Assembly (NCBI GenBank): GCA_910585745.1 | Contig: CAJUFM010000006.1 | Coordinates: 1-64,000, forward strand | Direction of reading: 5' to 3' | DNA from: an uncultured Eubacterium sp. | GTDB taxonomy: Bacteria; Bacillota; Clostridia; Lachnospirales; Lachnospiraceae | DNA length: 64,000 nt | Shown: positions 7,492 through 16,163 of the stretch, in pieces | How positions within the stretch are numbered: position 1 is the stretch's first letter | Layout: every line of letters starts with the position of its first letter | Notes under the pieces: model-generated | Database searches by the model: none | What the model saw: the letters and a program-made list of their open reading frames with translations, nothing else | What the model was told of the DNA's origin: nothing | Program-made: the position numbers and the translations under genes

Positions 7492-8859
7492 TTACTTACG
7501 CGAAAGCATTACAACCGTCTCTACCCCCCTGGTCCAGGGAAACATATCCACACACTCCGCCCGCTCCGGTGCGTACCCCTGTTCCAGAAACATCTCCATA
7601 TCCCTGGCAAGGCTGGTCGGCTTGCAGGAAATATACAGGATCTGTTCCACACCATATTCCAGAATCTTTTTCAGTGCCTTGGGATGCACTCCTTCTCTCG
7701 GGGGATCCAGCACAATAACATCCGGTTTTTCCTGAATCGCATCGATGACTTTCAGCACATCCCCGGCGATAAATTCACAGTTCTCCAGATGGTTCTGCGC
7801 CGCATTTTCTCTGGCCGCCTCTACGGCCTCTTCCACGATCTCCACCCCGATCACCTTCTTTGCCACCGGCGCCAGTACCTGGGCTATGGTGCCCGTGCCG
7901 CTATAAAGGTCAAAGACCACCTTTCCCTCCACATCCCCGATATACTCACGGGCTTTTTCATACAGCACTTCCGCACCGAGAGAATTGGTCTGAAAAAAAG
8001 AAAAAGGAGAGATTTTAAATTTAAGTCCCAGAATATCCTCATAAAAATAATCCCGCCCATAGAGGATTTCGGTGGAATCTGCCCGGACCACATCGGACAA
8101 TCCATCATTTACCATATGGAGAATGCCGGCTATCTTTCCCTCATACTCTCCGGCCAGCAGCAGTTCACGGTACTCCGTAAGATCCATGGACAGCTGGGAC
8201 GTCGTCACCAGACAGACAAGGATCTCCCCTGTCTTTGCCGCTCCCCGCACCAGCAGATGCCGTAGATATCCCTCGTGGGTGATCTTATGGAAAAAGGAAA
8301 TGTCCTTGGAGGCAAAATAGTCTACCGTTGTAGATAATATTTTCCGGATATCCGAATTCACGATCTGGCAGTTTTTTACGGGGACGATATCATAGAAACT
8401 CCCCCGTTTATGTAATCCCAGTGTCAGATCCCCTCCCTTGCATTCATCGCCAAAGGAAAACTCCATTTTATTGCGGTACTCCCAGACTGCCGGGCTTGCC
8501 TCACAAGAGGTTAGGGGAATCTCTGGACAGATCTGGCCAAACAGAGCCCTGACCTGTTCCAGTTTCAGGTTCTTCTGCCCCTCATAACTGAGCATCTGAT
8601 AAGAGCAGCCACCGCAAAGATCAAAATGGGGGCATGGAGGAACCTCTGTCTCCATCTCCGATTTCTCAAGTACTTCCTGAAGCCTTCCCTCTTTCCGGTT
8701 CTGGCGGTTTTTCGTCAGACAGAAGGAGATCTTCTGTCCCGGAAGGACATTTTTCACCTGAACCTTTTCCTCTCCCTCTTCTGTTTCCACTTTTACGATT
8801 CCTTTATTCGGAAATTTCAAAAAAGAAACTTCCCCCTCATATATCTCATTCTTTTTCAT
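7492..8859 (-). CDS. rlmD: 23S rRNA (uracil-5-)-methyltransferase, RlmD/RumA type
   Basis: A 455-residue TrmA/RumA-family enzyme that would methylate C5 of a uridine in 23S rRNA. It has an N-terminal TRAM-like OB domain (1-65), an iron-sulfur cysteine set (Cys76, Cys82, Cys85, then a Cys in VKNCQIVN), the AdoMet motif FDLYSGTGTIAQ and the catalytic stretch YISCKPTSLARD. The core is full length and ends VVMLSRK, the position where related clostridial proteins often carry an extra tail. Here the tail is present only as an out-of-frame remnant downstream. In streptococci the 3' end of this gene (rum) is a known insertion site of integrative elements. Exact target uridine is inferred. Confidence 0.88.
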   Translation of the reverse strand: MKKNEIYEGEVSFLKFPNKGIVKVETEEGEEKVQVKNVLPGQKISFCLTKNRQNRKEGRLQEVLEKSEMETEVPPCPHFDLCGGCSYQMLSYEGQKNLKLEQVRALFGQICPEIPLTSCEASPAVWEYRNKMEFSFGDECKGGDLTLGLHKRGSFYDIVPVKNCQIVNSDIRKILSTTVDYFASKDISFFHKITHEGYLRHLLVRGAAKTGEILVCLVTTSQLSMDLTEYRELLLAGEYEGKIAGILHMVNDGLSDVVRADSTEILYGRDYFYEDILGLKFKISPFSFFQTNSLGAEVLYEKAREYIGDVEGKVVFDLYSGTGTIAQVLAPVAKKVIGVEIVEEAVEAARENAAQNHLENCEFIAGDVLKVIDAIQEKPDVIVLDPPREGVHPKALKKILEYGVEQILYISCKPTSLARDMEMFLEQGYAPERAECVDMFPWTRGVETVVMLSRK

Positions 8860-8883
8860 TTTTTCATAAACCTTTCATGATAT

Positions 8884-10248
8884 TTACACCTGTTTCAACC
8901 TGGATTTTTCGGATAATTCTCTCCACACCACACAGACCATCGTCAGGAAACAGGCGAGACCTCCCACCGCATTGGAAACCGGCTCTGCCAGATAGACGCC
9001 ATCCACTCCCAAGCCCCACAGCTTGGGCAGAAGAAGCGTCAATGGCACCACAATGATCACCTTGCGGAACAGGGAGAAAAAAACGGAATATTTGGATTTT
9101 CCCAAAGCCACAAAAGTAGACTGTCCAGCAAATTGAAATGCCATAAAGAAAAAGCCGAAAAAATACAATTTCAATGCTTCCTTACCCGGTGCTTCCATGG
9201 CAGGACTGTCGCTGAACATCCGGATAAATACCCCTGGCTCCACCATAACAAATATCCACACAGCCGTGGTATATAAAAAACCGATAAGAGAGGTGAACAA
9301 GATCGCCTGCTTCACCCTTTTATACTCTCCGGCGCCATAATTAAATCCAAGCACCGGCTGGGCTCCGCTGGTAATGCCCACAATAGCAATATTAGCGATC
9401 TCCCGCACCGAATTTAAAATAGTCATAACACCGATATATAAATCTCCGCCATAGGATTTCAGGGTTACATTGCAGATGATCTGTACGAAACTATTTGTCA
9501 CCGCCATGATAAAGCCGGAGGTCCCAAGCCCCACTATCTTCCTGACCAGCGGAAACTCCAGGCGCATACCGGCGGGAACCAGCCGGAACAGCGTCCTCTT
9601 TCCTACAAAAAACCTCAGTACCAAAAGGGCAGAGACAAACTGTGAAATAACAGTAGCTGTTGCTGCCCCCCGTATTCCCATCCCAAAAACAAAAATAAAC
9701 AGGGGATCCAGTGCTATGTTCAGGATGGCACCGCTCATCACCACCATCATCCCTGTCTTCGGAAACCCCTGGGCATTGATAAACTGATTCATTCCCGTTC
9801 CCACCATTAAAAAAACCGTACCCAGCAGATAGATCATGAGATATTCCCTGGCGTAAGGATATGTAGCCTCACTGGCGCCGAATAAATACAGGATCTCCTT
9901 TTGAAATAAATAGCCAATGCCCATTAGGATCACGGCCGTCAGAACCAATAAGAAAAAGGTATTATTTAAAATCCGGGAAGCCTTCTTTTCCTCCCCGGCG
10001 CCCCTGGCGATAGAGAATAGAGGCGCTCCTCCCATAGCAAACAGATTTGTAAAGGCAGCTATGATCGATATGATAGGAAATATCAGACCGATGCCCGTCA
10101 GAGCTTGTCCATGGGTTCCTGGAAGGTGGCCGATATAGATGCGGTCCACTACATTATAAAGCAGCTGGATCAGCTGCGCGATCGTAAGGGGAACTGCCTG
10201 CATCAAAATATGACGGCAGACATTTCCCTTAGAAAAATCATTTTTCAC
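8884..10248 (-). CDS. MATE family multidrug/Na+ antiporter
   Basis: A 454-residue polytopic membrane protein with about 12 predicted transmembrane helices arranged as two six-helix halves, the standard MATE size. Typical family segments are visible, such as VVDRIYIGHLPG near residues 33-44, QPVLGFNYGAG in the second half, and an ALLVLRFF stretch. It would export cationic compounds using an ion gradient. It lies upstream of rlmD with 24 bases between stop and the rlmD start, so the two may be co-transcribed. Substrate unknown. Upstream (10249-10366) there is only a GC-rich stretch with an imperfect GGGGGC/GCCCCC inverted repeat. Confidence 0.9.
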   Translation of the reverse strand: MKNDFSKGNVCRHILMQAVPLTIAQLIQLLYNVVDRIYIGHLPGTHGQALTGIGLIFPIISIIAAFTNLFAMGGAPLFSIARGAGEEKKASRILNNTFFLLVLTAVILMGIGYLFQKEILYLFGASEATYPYAREYLMIYLLGTVFLMVGTGMNQFINAQGFPKTGMMVVMSGAILNIALDPLFIFVFGMGIRGAATATVISQFVSALLVLRFFVGKRTLFRLVPAGMRLEFPLVRKIVGLGTSGFIMAVTNSFVQIICNVTLKSYGGDLYIGVMTILNSVREIANIAIVGITSGAQPVLGFNYGAGEYKRVKQAILFTSLIGFLYTTAVWIFVMVEPGVFIRMFSDSPAMEAPGKEALKLYFFGFFFMAFQFAGQSTFVALGKSKYSVFFSLFRKVIIVVPLTLLLPKLWGLGVDGVYLAEPVSNAVGGLACFLTMVCVVWRELSEKSRLKQV

Positions 10249-10366
10249 ATATATCCCGGCTTTCTAACTTGATTTGGGGGCCTGCGGCGGCATGTTTGAA
10301 AATGTGTCTGCCCCCTGTGATCCACGGATTGCGCTGCCGAACAGAATTGCCGCCGTAAAACTGCTG

Positions 10367-10711
10367 CTACAGGTTAGAACCATTCCATCCCCAGTTGGGG
10401 ATCTCCTGATATTTTACATAGATCCGGTTTTTCGGTATCGACAGTTCACTCTCAAAGATATCACAGATCACTCCGGTCAGTGCATTGAAAGCAGAGGAAG
10501 AAGCCTTTCCATAAATGCTCACCTCAATAAAAGCACTCTCCTCTGATCTGTTTCCCTGAAAATACAGGTCATAACTATCTTCAAAGCCCACCATCAGCCA
10601 GCTTTCCGACTTTCCAATGGTGGAGGCCACCGCCTCGCCCAGCCTGGATTTGATAGCCTCCTTTTTCTCTTCTGTCATCTTAACAGTAACCTTAGAATTA
10701 ATAAATGGCAT
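10367..10711 (-). CDS. MIF/phenylpyruvate tautomerase-like protein
   Basis: A 114-residue protein of the macrophage migration inhibitory factor superfamily. It begins MPFINSKV, so Pro2, the catalytic base of the family after Met removal, is kept. The segments WLMVGFED and NRIYVKYQEIPNWGWNG match family positions. These proteins trimerise and tautomerise keto-enol substrates such as phenylpyruvate; the natural substrate in bacteria is usually unknown. GGAAGGAG-type ribosome site precedes the start. It is a single gene divergent from the DUF1836 gene. Confidence 0.85.
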   Translation of the reverse strand: MPFINSKVTVKMTEEKKEAIKSRLGEAVASTIGKSESWLMVGFEDSYDLYFQGNRSEESAFIEVSIYGKASSSAFNALTGVICDIFESELSIPKNRIYVKYQEIPNWGWNGSNL

Positions 10712-10829
10712 AATAGATCTCCTTCCTTTTATACATCATATTATAGACAATATTCATGGTAAACGCAACCATTTCTCAAGTTTTCAAATACAATGAAAGA
10801 TCAGCAAAAAACAAATACTACAAAGATAA

Positions 10830-10858
10830 TTGCTTTTTTTCTCAGAATACGTTATACT
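10830..10858 (+). promoter_or_regulatory. Sigma-A type promoter of the DUF1836 gene
   Basis: TTGCTT (10830-10835) and TATACT (10853-10858) with a 17-base spacer, about 55 bases before the chosen start at 10914. Confidence 0.55.
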
Positions 10859-10913
10859 GTTCTATACGACTATTGCGTACACAGAAGCAAAAACTGTGAG
10901 AAATGGAGTTGTC

Positions 10914-11507
10914 ATGAAAAAGAGCAACGAAGAAAGTATTATGGATATCATCAAAAAACTTAGGGAGATTGATTATATCTCTCCATCGGATATCCCAAAC
11001 ATTGATCTTTATATGGATCAGGTCACGACTTTTATGGACGCCCATCTGGAAGCCTGTAAAAGAACAGACGAGGACAAGATCCTTACCAAGACCATGATCA
11101 ACAATTACACAAAAAACAATCTTCTTCCGCCGCCGGACAAGAAAAAATACTCCAAAGAACATATGTATCTGCTGATCTTTCTCTACTACTTTAAAAATGT
11201 TCTTTCCATCAGCGACATCCAGAAAATATTTGCCCCTTTAACACGTATGTTTTTTAATCATGCCTCAAAGGATATTTCTCTGGAAAAAATATATGAAGAA
11301 ATTTTCAAAATGGAAAAGGAACAGACCAACAATCTGACCAAAGATGTGGTGCGCCGATTTAAGAGCTCACAGGAAATCTTCTCCGATGCCACCGACGAAG
11401 CGGAATCGGACTATCTGTCCCGTTTTGCTTATATCTGCATGCTGAGCTTTGACGTCTATATGAAAAAACAGATCATTGAACGCATCATAGATGAGACACT
11501 GCATTAA
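10914..11507 (+). CDS. DUF1836 domain protein
   Basis: A 197-residue soluble protein. The start at 10914 is chosen because GGAG lies a few bases before it and the upstream frame overlaps the promoter. Residues from about 35 to 150 (LTKTMINNYTKNNLLPPP, then YSKEHMYLLIFLYYFK and LSISDIQKIF) fit DUF1836, whose first part resembles a MerR-like winged helix-turn-helix. A regulatory role is likely, but no target is known. It stands alone between the MIF-like gene and the convergent PHP gene. Family is confident, function unknown. Confidence 0.82.
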   Translation: MKKSNEESIMDIIKKLREIDYISPSDIPNIDLYMDQVTTFMDAHLEACKRTDEDKILTKTMINNYTKNNLLPPPDKKKYSKEHMYLLIFLYYFKNVLSISDIQKIFAPLTRMFFNHASKDISLEKIYEEIFKMEKEQTNNLTKDVVRRFKSSQEIFSDATDEAESDYLSRFAYICMLSFDVYMKKQIIERIIDETLH

Positions 11508-11527
11508 AAAGCCGCCTTAGAAAAAAG

Positions 11528-12241
11528 CTATGCCAGCAGCCCTTTTAATTTTTCCACGGATGTATTAGCAATCAGCTCTACAGGGAAATCCACCTCCAAA
11601 AGCAGCGCATCCGCATATTCAAAATTCATTATATCTTCTTCTGTATGCGCATCGCTTCCAACCACCACCGGAACTTCATATTTTTTACATAGTTTCAGGA
11701 TCTTTAGGTCTGCTTCCCTGGCATTTTTGCGGAAACTTGTGGGGGCCAGGGAGGAATTATTCAATTCTATCAGCTTTCCATATTTTTTTGCTTCCTGGAC
11801 CAATATTTCCTGATCAAATGCATACCGGATATCGTCCGGATGCCCGATGATATCTACATGGGGATTCCGTATGGCGCCAAGATATGCCCTGGTATTCTCC
11901 TCCAGATTGCCAGGCTCGAGGCAGCGCACATGCAGACTTGCGATCACTACATCCATCTCTGCCAGAACCCGGTCCGGCAGATCCAGCTTTCCGTCGTAAT
12001 CCACCACGTTCACCTCTGTCCCCAGCAACAGGGGAAGCCCATATTTTTCCCGTCTTGCTACCTTCAGATTCAGAAAATACAGCAGCCCCATTGTTCCTGG
12101 CATAGAAGGGGCATGGTCTGTTATGCCCAAAAGCTGCAGTCCTTTTTCCTTCGCAGCCAGCGCCATCTCATTCATCGTATTGTAAGCATGCCCGCTGGCA
12201 TAGGTATGGGTATGCAGATCCAGTACATAGATATCTCTCAT
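11528..12241 (-). CDS. PHP-domain phosphatase (YcdX-like)
   Basis: A 237-residue PHP metal-dependent phosphoesterase. Metal-ligand motifs are visible: DLHTHTYASGHA at residues 7-18, GITDHAP near 40, GTEVN near 71, a conserved His in VIASLHVR, and VGSDAHT near 195. The start at 12241 follows GGAG; an upstream in-frame TTG/ATG extension (to 12313) has no site. YcdX-like proteins are phosphatases with three metal ions; the physiological substrate is unclear. It ends 20 bases from the DUF1836 stop in a tail-to-tail arrangement. Confidence 0.85.
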   Translation of the reverse strand: MRDIYVLDLHTHTYASGHAYNTMNEMALAAKEKGLQLLGITDHAPSMPGTMGLLYFLNLKVARREKYGLPLLLGTEVNVVDYDGKLDLPDRVLAEMDVVIASLHVRCLEPGNLEENTRAYLGAIRNPHVDIIGHPDDIRYAFDQEILVQEAKKYGKLIELNNSSLAPTSFRKNAREADLKILKLCKKYEVPVVVGSDAHTEEDIMNFEYADALLLEVDFPVELIANTSVEKLKGLLA

Positions 12242-12361
12242 GATTTTCTCCTTTTTTTCGCACAAAAGAACTATAGTTTTTACAATGTTTATGGCAAACA
12301 GCAGGCGGCACAAACATTTTCATAAAAAACGCTGCTTTTGCGTTCTTCCGGTATGGATAGA

Positions 12362-12446
12362 GCAAGGTGCCGCAAGTGGCGCCTTGCGAGAAACTACGTG
12401 ATGAGGTTTTGATGCCTCCAACGGAGGCATTCGGATCCGTAGTTTC
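12362..12446. repeat. Nested palindromic intergenic element
   Basis: Three inverted repeats are stacked in 85 bases. Arms 12362-12371/12378-12387 form a near-perfect 10-bp stem (GCAAGGTGCC / GGCGCCTTGC). Arms 12390-12398/12438-12446 (GAAACTACG / CGTAGTTTC) are exact and enclose a third stem, GATGCCTCC / GGAGGCAT. There is no T-run, and it lies between divergent starts, so it is not a simple terminator. It may be a REP-like repeat or a small structured RNA. Confidence 0.5.
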
Positions 12447-12492
12447 ATTCACATTTCACAATACCATTTTCCCCAAAAAATTTCAATAGTTA

Positions 12493-12521
12493 TTGTCTTT
12501 TGTCCCTGACTATGTTATAAT
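12493..12521 (+). promoter_or_regulatory. Sigma-A type promoter of pcrA
   Basis: TTGTCT (12493-12498), 17 bases, TATAAT (12516-12521), about 37 bases before the pcrA start. Confidence 0.7.
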
Positions 12522-12557
12522 GAACGTATGTTTGTACATTATGAAGGAGGATATGAT

Positions 12558-14837
12558 ATGTCGGCTATTTTAGACCATTTAAATGATAAACAGGAGGAAG
12601 CTGTTCTTCACTTTGAGGGTCCTCTTCTGATCCTGGCAGGCGCTGGTTCTGGCAAAACCCGGGTCCTTACCCACCGCATTGCCTACCTGATCGAAGAACA
12701 TCAGGTGAATCCATGGCAGATTCTGGCACTGACCTTTACCAATAAAGCAGCCAGCGAGATGCGGGAGCGGGTAGACCAAATCGTCTCTTACGGCGCCGAA
12801 AGTATCTGGGTCAGTACTTTTCACTCCACCTGTGTACGAATCCTGCGCCGATACATAGACCTCATCGGGTACAGCCGCAGTTTTACAATTTATGATACCG
12901 ACGACCAGAAAAGCCTGATGAAGGATATCTGCAAACACCTGAACATAGACACAAAAAAGTATAAAGAAAAGACCTTTCTGAATGCGATCTCCAACGCAAA
13001 AAATGAGCTCAAAACGCCGGAACAGTTCGCCGAAGAAACAGAGAAAGAATATAACCGCAGGATCTTTGGCAGGGTGTATAAAGAATACCAGAAACGTCTC
13101 AAACAGAACAATGCCCTGGATTTTGACGACCTGATCATGAAGACCGTGGAGCTTTTCAAAGACCAGCCGCAGGTACTGGAACACTACCAGAACCGTTTCC
13201 GCTTTATTCTGGTGGACGAGTACCAGGATACCAACACGGCACAGTTCATGCTTCTCAGTCTTCTTGCCTCCCGCTACCGGAATCTCTGTGTGGTGGGGGA
13301 CGATGACCAGTCCATCTACAAATTCCGGGGAGCCAATATTTATAATATATTAAATTTTGAAGAAATATTTCCGGAAGCAAAGACCATCCGCCTGGAGCAG
13401 AATTACCGCTCTACAAAGCGGATCCTGGAAGCTGCCAACGAGGTGATCCGCCACAACACCGCCAGAAAAGAAAAAGCTCTGTGGACCAAGGCAGAAGAAG
13501 GCGATCCGATCCGCTATGTACAGTATTTGAATGAATATGAGGAAGCGGCTGGCATCGCCGGGGACATCCATAACGACATCCGGGAAAATGGCAGCAGCTA
13601 TTCGGATTTCGCTGTACTCTACCGCACCAATGCCCAGTCCCGGGTTTTTGAGGAAAAACTGGTACAGGAAAATATACCTTACCGCATTGTAGGTGCCATC
13701 AACTTCTATTCCCGAAAAGAGATCAAAGATCTTCTCTGCTATCTGAAGACTATCCATAATCCAGAGGATGATATCGCCGTCCGGAGGATCATAAATGTTC
13801 CCCGCAGGGGCATCGGCGCCACAACGATCCAGCGGGTGACGGACTACAGCCTGGACCGGGGTATCAGCTTTTTTGCCGCCCTGCGGGAAGCCGATTATAT
13901 CGACGGGTGCAGCCGCGCTGCTTCCCGGATCCATGATTTTGTCAGCTTTATCGATCTGCTGAAAAGCCGTCAGGATGAACCAGATTTTACCCTTCGGGGA
14001 CTGATGGATGAGATCCTTGAATGCACGGGCTATGTCAAAGATCTGGAGGCAGAAGATTCTGTGGAGGCAAACGCCCGCCTGGAAAATATCGACTCCCTCA
14101 TCAATAAGATCATCCAGTATGAAACAGATGCTGCCAGCGATCCCGCCGGTGAACCAGCCACCCTGGGTGGTCTTTTGGAAAACATCGCCCTGGTTGCCGA
14201 TATCGACACCGTGGATCCCGACACAGAACAGGTTCTGTTGATGACGCTGCACAGCGCCAAGGGACTGGAGTTTCCCAAGGTATACATATGCGGCATGGAA
14301 GAAAACATTTTTCCTGGTTCCGTCGCTGTGTACGACCCTTCCGATGATGAGATGGAAGAAGAACGCCGCCTGTGCTATGTGGGGATTACCCGGGCAAAAA
14401 AACAGCTGACACTGACCTGTGCCAGACAGCGTATGCGAAACGGAGAACCGAATTTTAATTTTCCATCCCGCTTTATCAGTGAGATCCCACGTTATCTCAT
14501 ACAGCAGACCGAGAGTGAAAAACCACGTCCGTCTTCCTCTGCATACGACAAGGCGGCGGGACTGGATGACATCTTCTCACCGGCCAAAAAGTACAACAAA
14601 CACTCAAAAAATCCTTTTGCAGACAACCCCTATATAAAAAAGGGTGCTTCCTCTCTTTCTGCCCCCGCCAGCAAACCTGAATACAATGAGGGGGATACCG
14701 TCTATCACATCAAATTCGGTACGGGGACGGTGCTGTCTTTAACAAAGTTAAGTACGGATTATGAGGTGGTGGTGGAGTTTAAAGATTTTGGACAGAGAAA
14801 GCTTCGCAGCTCCTTTGCAAAACTTTCCAAAATTTAA
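12558..14837 (+). CDS. pcrA: ATP-dependent DNA helicase PcrA (UvrD/Rep family)
   Basis: A 759-residue superfamily 1 helicase, the usual PcrA size. Visible motifs: Walker A AGAGSGKT near residue 30, motif Ia TFTNKAASEM, Walker B VDEYQDTN, motif III GDDDQSIYKFRG, motif IV QNYRST, motif V TLHSAKGLEFPKVY and motif VI YVGITRAKK. The C-terminus (after about 700) carries the short PcrA-type tail (GDTVYHIKFGTGTV) that in related proteins contacts RNA polymerase. It unwinds DNA 3' to 5' in repair and replication conflict resolution. The start at 12558 is preceded by AAGGAGG; an upstream in-frame ATG at 12528 has none. Confidence 0.96.
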   Translation: MSAILDHLNDKQEEAVLHFEGPLLILAGAGSGKTRVLTHRIAYLIEEHQVNPWQILALTFTNKAASEMRERVDQIVSYGAESIWVSTFHSTCVRILRRYIDLIGYSRSFTIYDTDDQKSLMKDICKHLNIDTKKYKEKTFLNAISNAKNELKTPEQFAEETEKEYNRRIFGRVYKEYQKRLKQNNALDFDDLIMKTVELFKDQPQVLEHYQNRFRFILVDEYQDTNTAQFMLLSLLASRYRNLCVVGDDDQSIYKFRGANIYNILNFEEIFPEAKTIRLEQNYRSTKRILEAANEVIRHNTARKEKALWTKAEEGDPIRYVQYLNEYEEAAGIAGDIHNDIRENGSSYSDFAVLYRTNAQSRVFEEKLVQENIPYRIVGAINFYSRKEIKDLLCYLKTIHNPEDDIAVRRIINVPRRGIGATTIQRVTDYSLDRGISFFAALREADYIDGCSRAASRIHDFVSFIDLLKSRQDEPDFTLRGLMDEILECTGYVKDLEAEDSVEANARLENIDSLINKIIQYETDAASDPAGEPATLGGLLENIALVADIDTVDPDTEQVLLMTLHSAKGLEFPKVYICGMEENIFPGSVAVYDPSDDEMEEERRLCYVGITRAKKQLTLTCARQRMRNGEPNFNFPSRFISEIPRYLIQQTESEKPRPSSSAYDKAAGLDDIFSPAKKYNKHSKNPFADNPYIKKGASSLSAPASKPEYNEGDTVYHIKFGTGTVLSLTKLSTDYEVVVEFKDFGQRKLRSSFAKLSKI

Positions 14838-14917
14838 AAAATTAGCTAGTATATTTTACATAGATATGTTATACTATTAATAGATATTGAACATGAAGGA
14901 AAGGATGGTAATGATAT

Positions 14918-15199
14918 ATGTGCGGAAAGATTGATGATCTTGTAAACAGCGCTAAGATCAACCAGCTGTTGAACAAGAAAAATGCGGATGAGGAAAGAAA
15001 AAATTGCCTTTTATGGGTTCTTGCGATCATTGGTGTCGTTGCTTCTGTGGCAGCGATCGCTTATGCGGTATACCGTCATGTAACTCCCCGTTATCTGGAT
15101 GATTTTGACGGTGATTTTGATTATGATGAATTTGACGATGACTTTGATGACGACGACGAAGATGTCGATGTTTATGTAAAGCCATCTGAAAGCAAATAA
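14918..15199 (+). CDS. Small membrane protein with acidic tail
   Basis: A 93-residue protein. A soluble helix of about 27 residues is followed by one transmembrane segment (LLWVLAIIGVVASVAAIAYAV, about residues 31-51) and a tail dominated by Asp and Glu (residues 59-86). It resembles small proteins seen downstream of pcrA in Lachnospiraceae, some annotated as DUF4366-like; I am not certain of the family. AAGGA lies upstream and a clean terminator follows. Function unknown. Confidence 0.65.
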   Translation: MCGKIDDLVNSAKINQLLNKKNADEERKNCLLWVLAIIGVVASVAAIAYAVYRHVTPRYLDDFDGDFDYDEFDDDFDDDDEDVDVYVKPSESK

Positions 15200-15241
15200 T
15201 GAATAGTTTATAAGAAGTTTTTGTTTTCCTCTTTTTCTACG

Positions 15242-15280
15242 AAACCGGCAGTAAATGGATTTTCCACTTACTGCCGGTTT
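15242..15280. terminator. Bidirectional terminator between the acidic membrane protein and degV
   Basis: Exact 10-base arms CCGGCAGTAA (15245-15254) and TTACTGCCGG (15268-15277), flanked by AAA on the left and TTTTA on the right. It serves the plus gene and the convergent degV operon. Confidence 0.85.
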
Positions 15281-15287
15281 TATATAT

Positions 15288-16163
15288 CTATTTCAATTCC
15301 TTTGGTTCATTGGACAATGTCACTGCCAGAGCCCCAGGCCCGATATGACAGGAGACACTGAGAGACAGCGGATCGATATGGATATCATGTCCTGGGAAAA
15401 GCAGATTCAATTCCTCCCGGAATTTCTCCGCCTCTTCCCGGTTCTGGGTATGGGCGATATCAATATACATCTTTCCCGAATCTGCAAAACGATTCTCCAG
15501 ATCCGAAGTGATAGCCTTGACCATGGTCTGCTTTGCCTGTTTCAGCGTCTTAACTTTCGCATAGGAATCCAGCTTGTCTCCCTGGATCTGCAATACAGGC
15601 TTGATTCGCAGCACCGTTCCAATAGCCGCCACAGCCGGTGTCAGCCTGCCCCCCTTTTTCAGATATTTCAGTGTATCAACCATAATATAAATACTGCTCT
15701 CAAGCTTATCTCTGGTCAAAATATCAAAGATATCCTTCCCTGAGAATCCTTTATCTGCCAGTTCCTTTGCCTGGAGCACCGACCTTCTCTGAGTCACAGA
15801 GATCCTCTGGTTGTCCACCACATAGACCCTGCCCTCAAACTCTTCTTCCTGAGCCAGCATCATTGCCGTGGCACAGGAGCTGCTGATGCCGCTGGACATA
15901 GGAATATGTACGATCTCGTCGTACTCTTTCAGTCCCTGGGCCCACATCTCCATAATGGCCTCCGGTGACGGCTGGGATGTAGATACCTCTGCCGTGTCAT
16001 CCGCAAGCGCCCGGTAAAAATCCTCCTGGGTCATCGTAATATCTTCGAGATACTGGGTCTCATTGATAAAAAACGGCATCGGCACCACCTCAATGCCCAT
16101 TTCCTCTCCCTGCCGCTGCGTGATGCCGCTGTTGCTGTCTGTAATGATCTTTACCCTGCTCAT
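15288..16163 (-). CDS. DegV family fatty-acid-binding protein
   Basis: A 291-residue DegV/FakB-type protein. Family signatures: KIITDSNSGIT at the N-terminus, TSQPSPEAIM near 80, PMSSGISSSC near 110, and the C-terminal HIGPGALAV. DegV proteins bind one fatty acid, and FakB members hand it to the kinase FakA; no fakA is nearby. Its start overlaps the S-component stop by four bases, so it is the last gene of the ECF operon. Why a fatty-acid binder is coupled to a vitamin transporter is not clear. Confidence 0.88.
   Translation of the reverse strand: MSRVKIITDSNSGITQRQGEEMGIEVVPMPFFINETQYLEDITMTQEDFYRALADDTAEVSTSQPSPEAIMEMWAQGLKEYDEIVHIPMSSGISSSCATAMMLAQEEEFEGRVYVVDNQRISVTQRRSVLQAKELADKGFSGKDIFDILTRDKLESSIYIMVDTLKYLKKGGRLTPAVAAIGTVLRIKPVLQIQGDKLDSYAKVKTLKQAKQTMVKAITSDLENRFADSGKMYIDIAHTQNREEAEKFREELNLLFPGHDIHIDPLSLSVSCHIGPGALAVTLSNEPKELK

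Noticed and set aside
13350..14252. 300-codon minus-strand frame inside pcrA
   Set aside because: Antisense shadow of a highly conserved helicase; no ribosome site or family resemblance.
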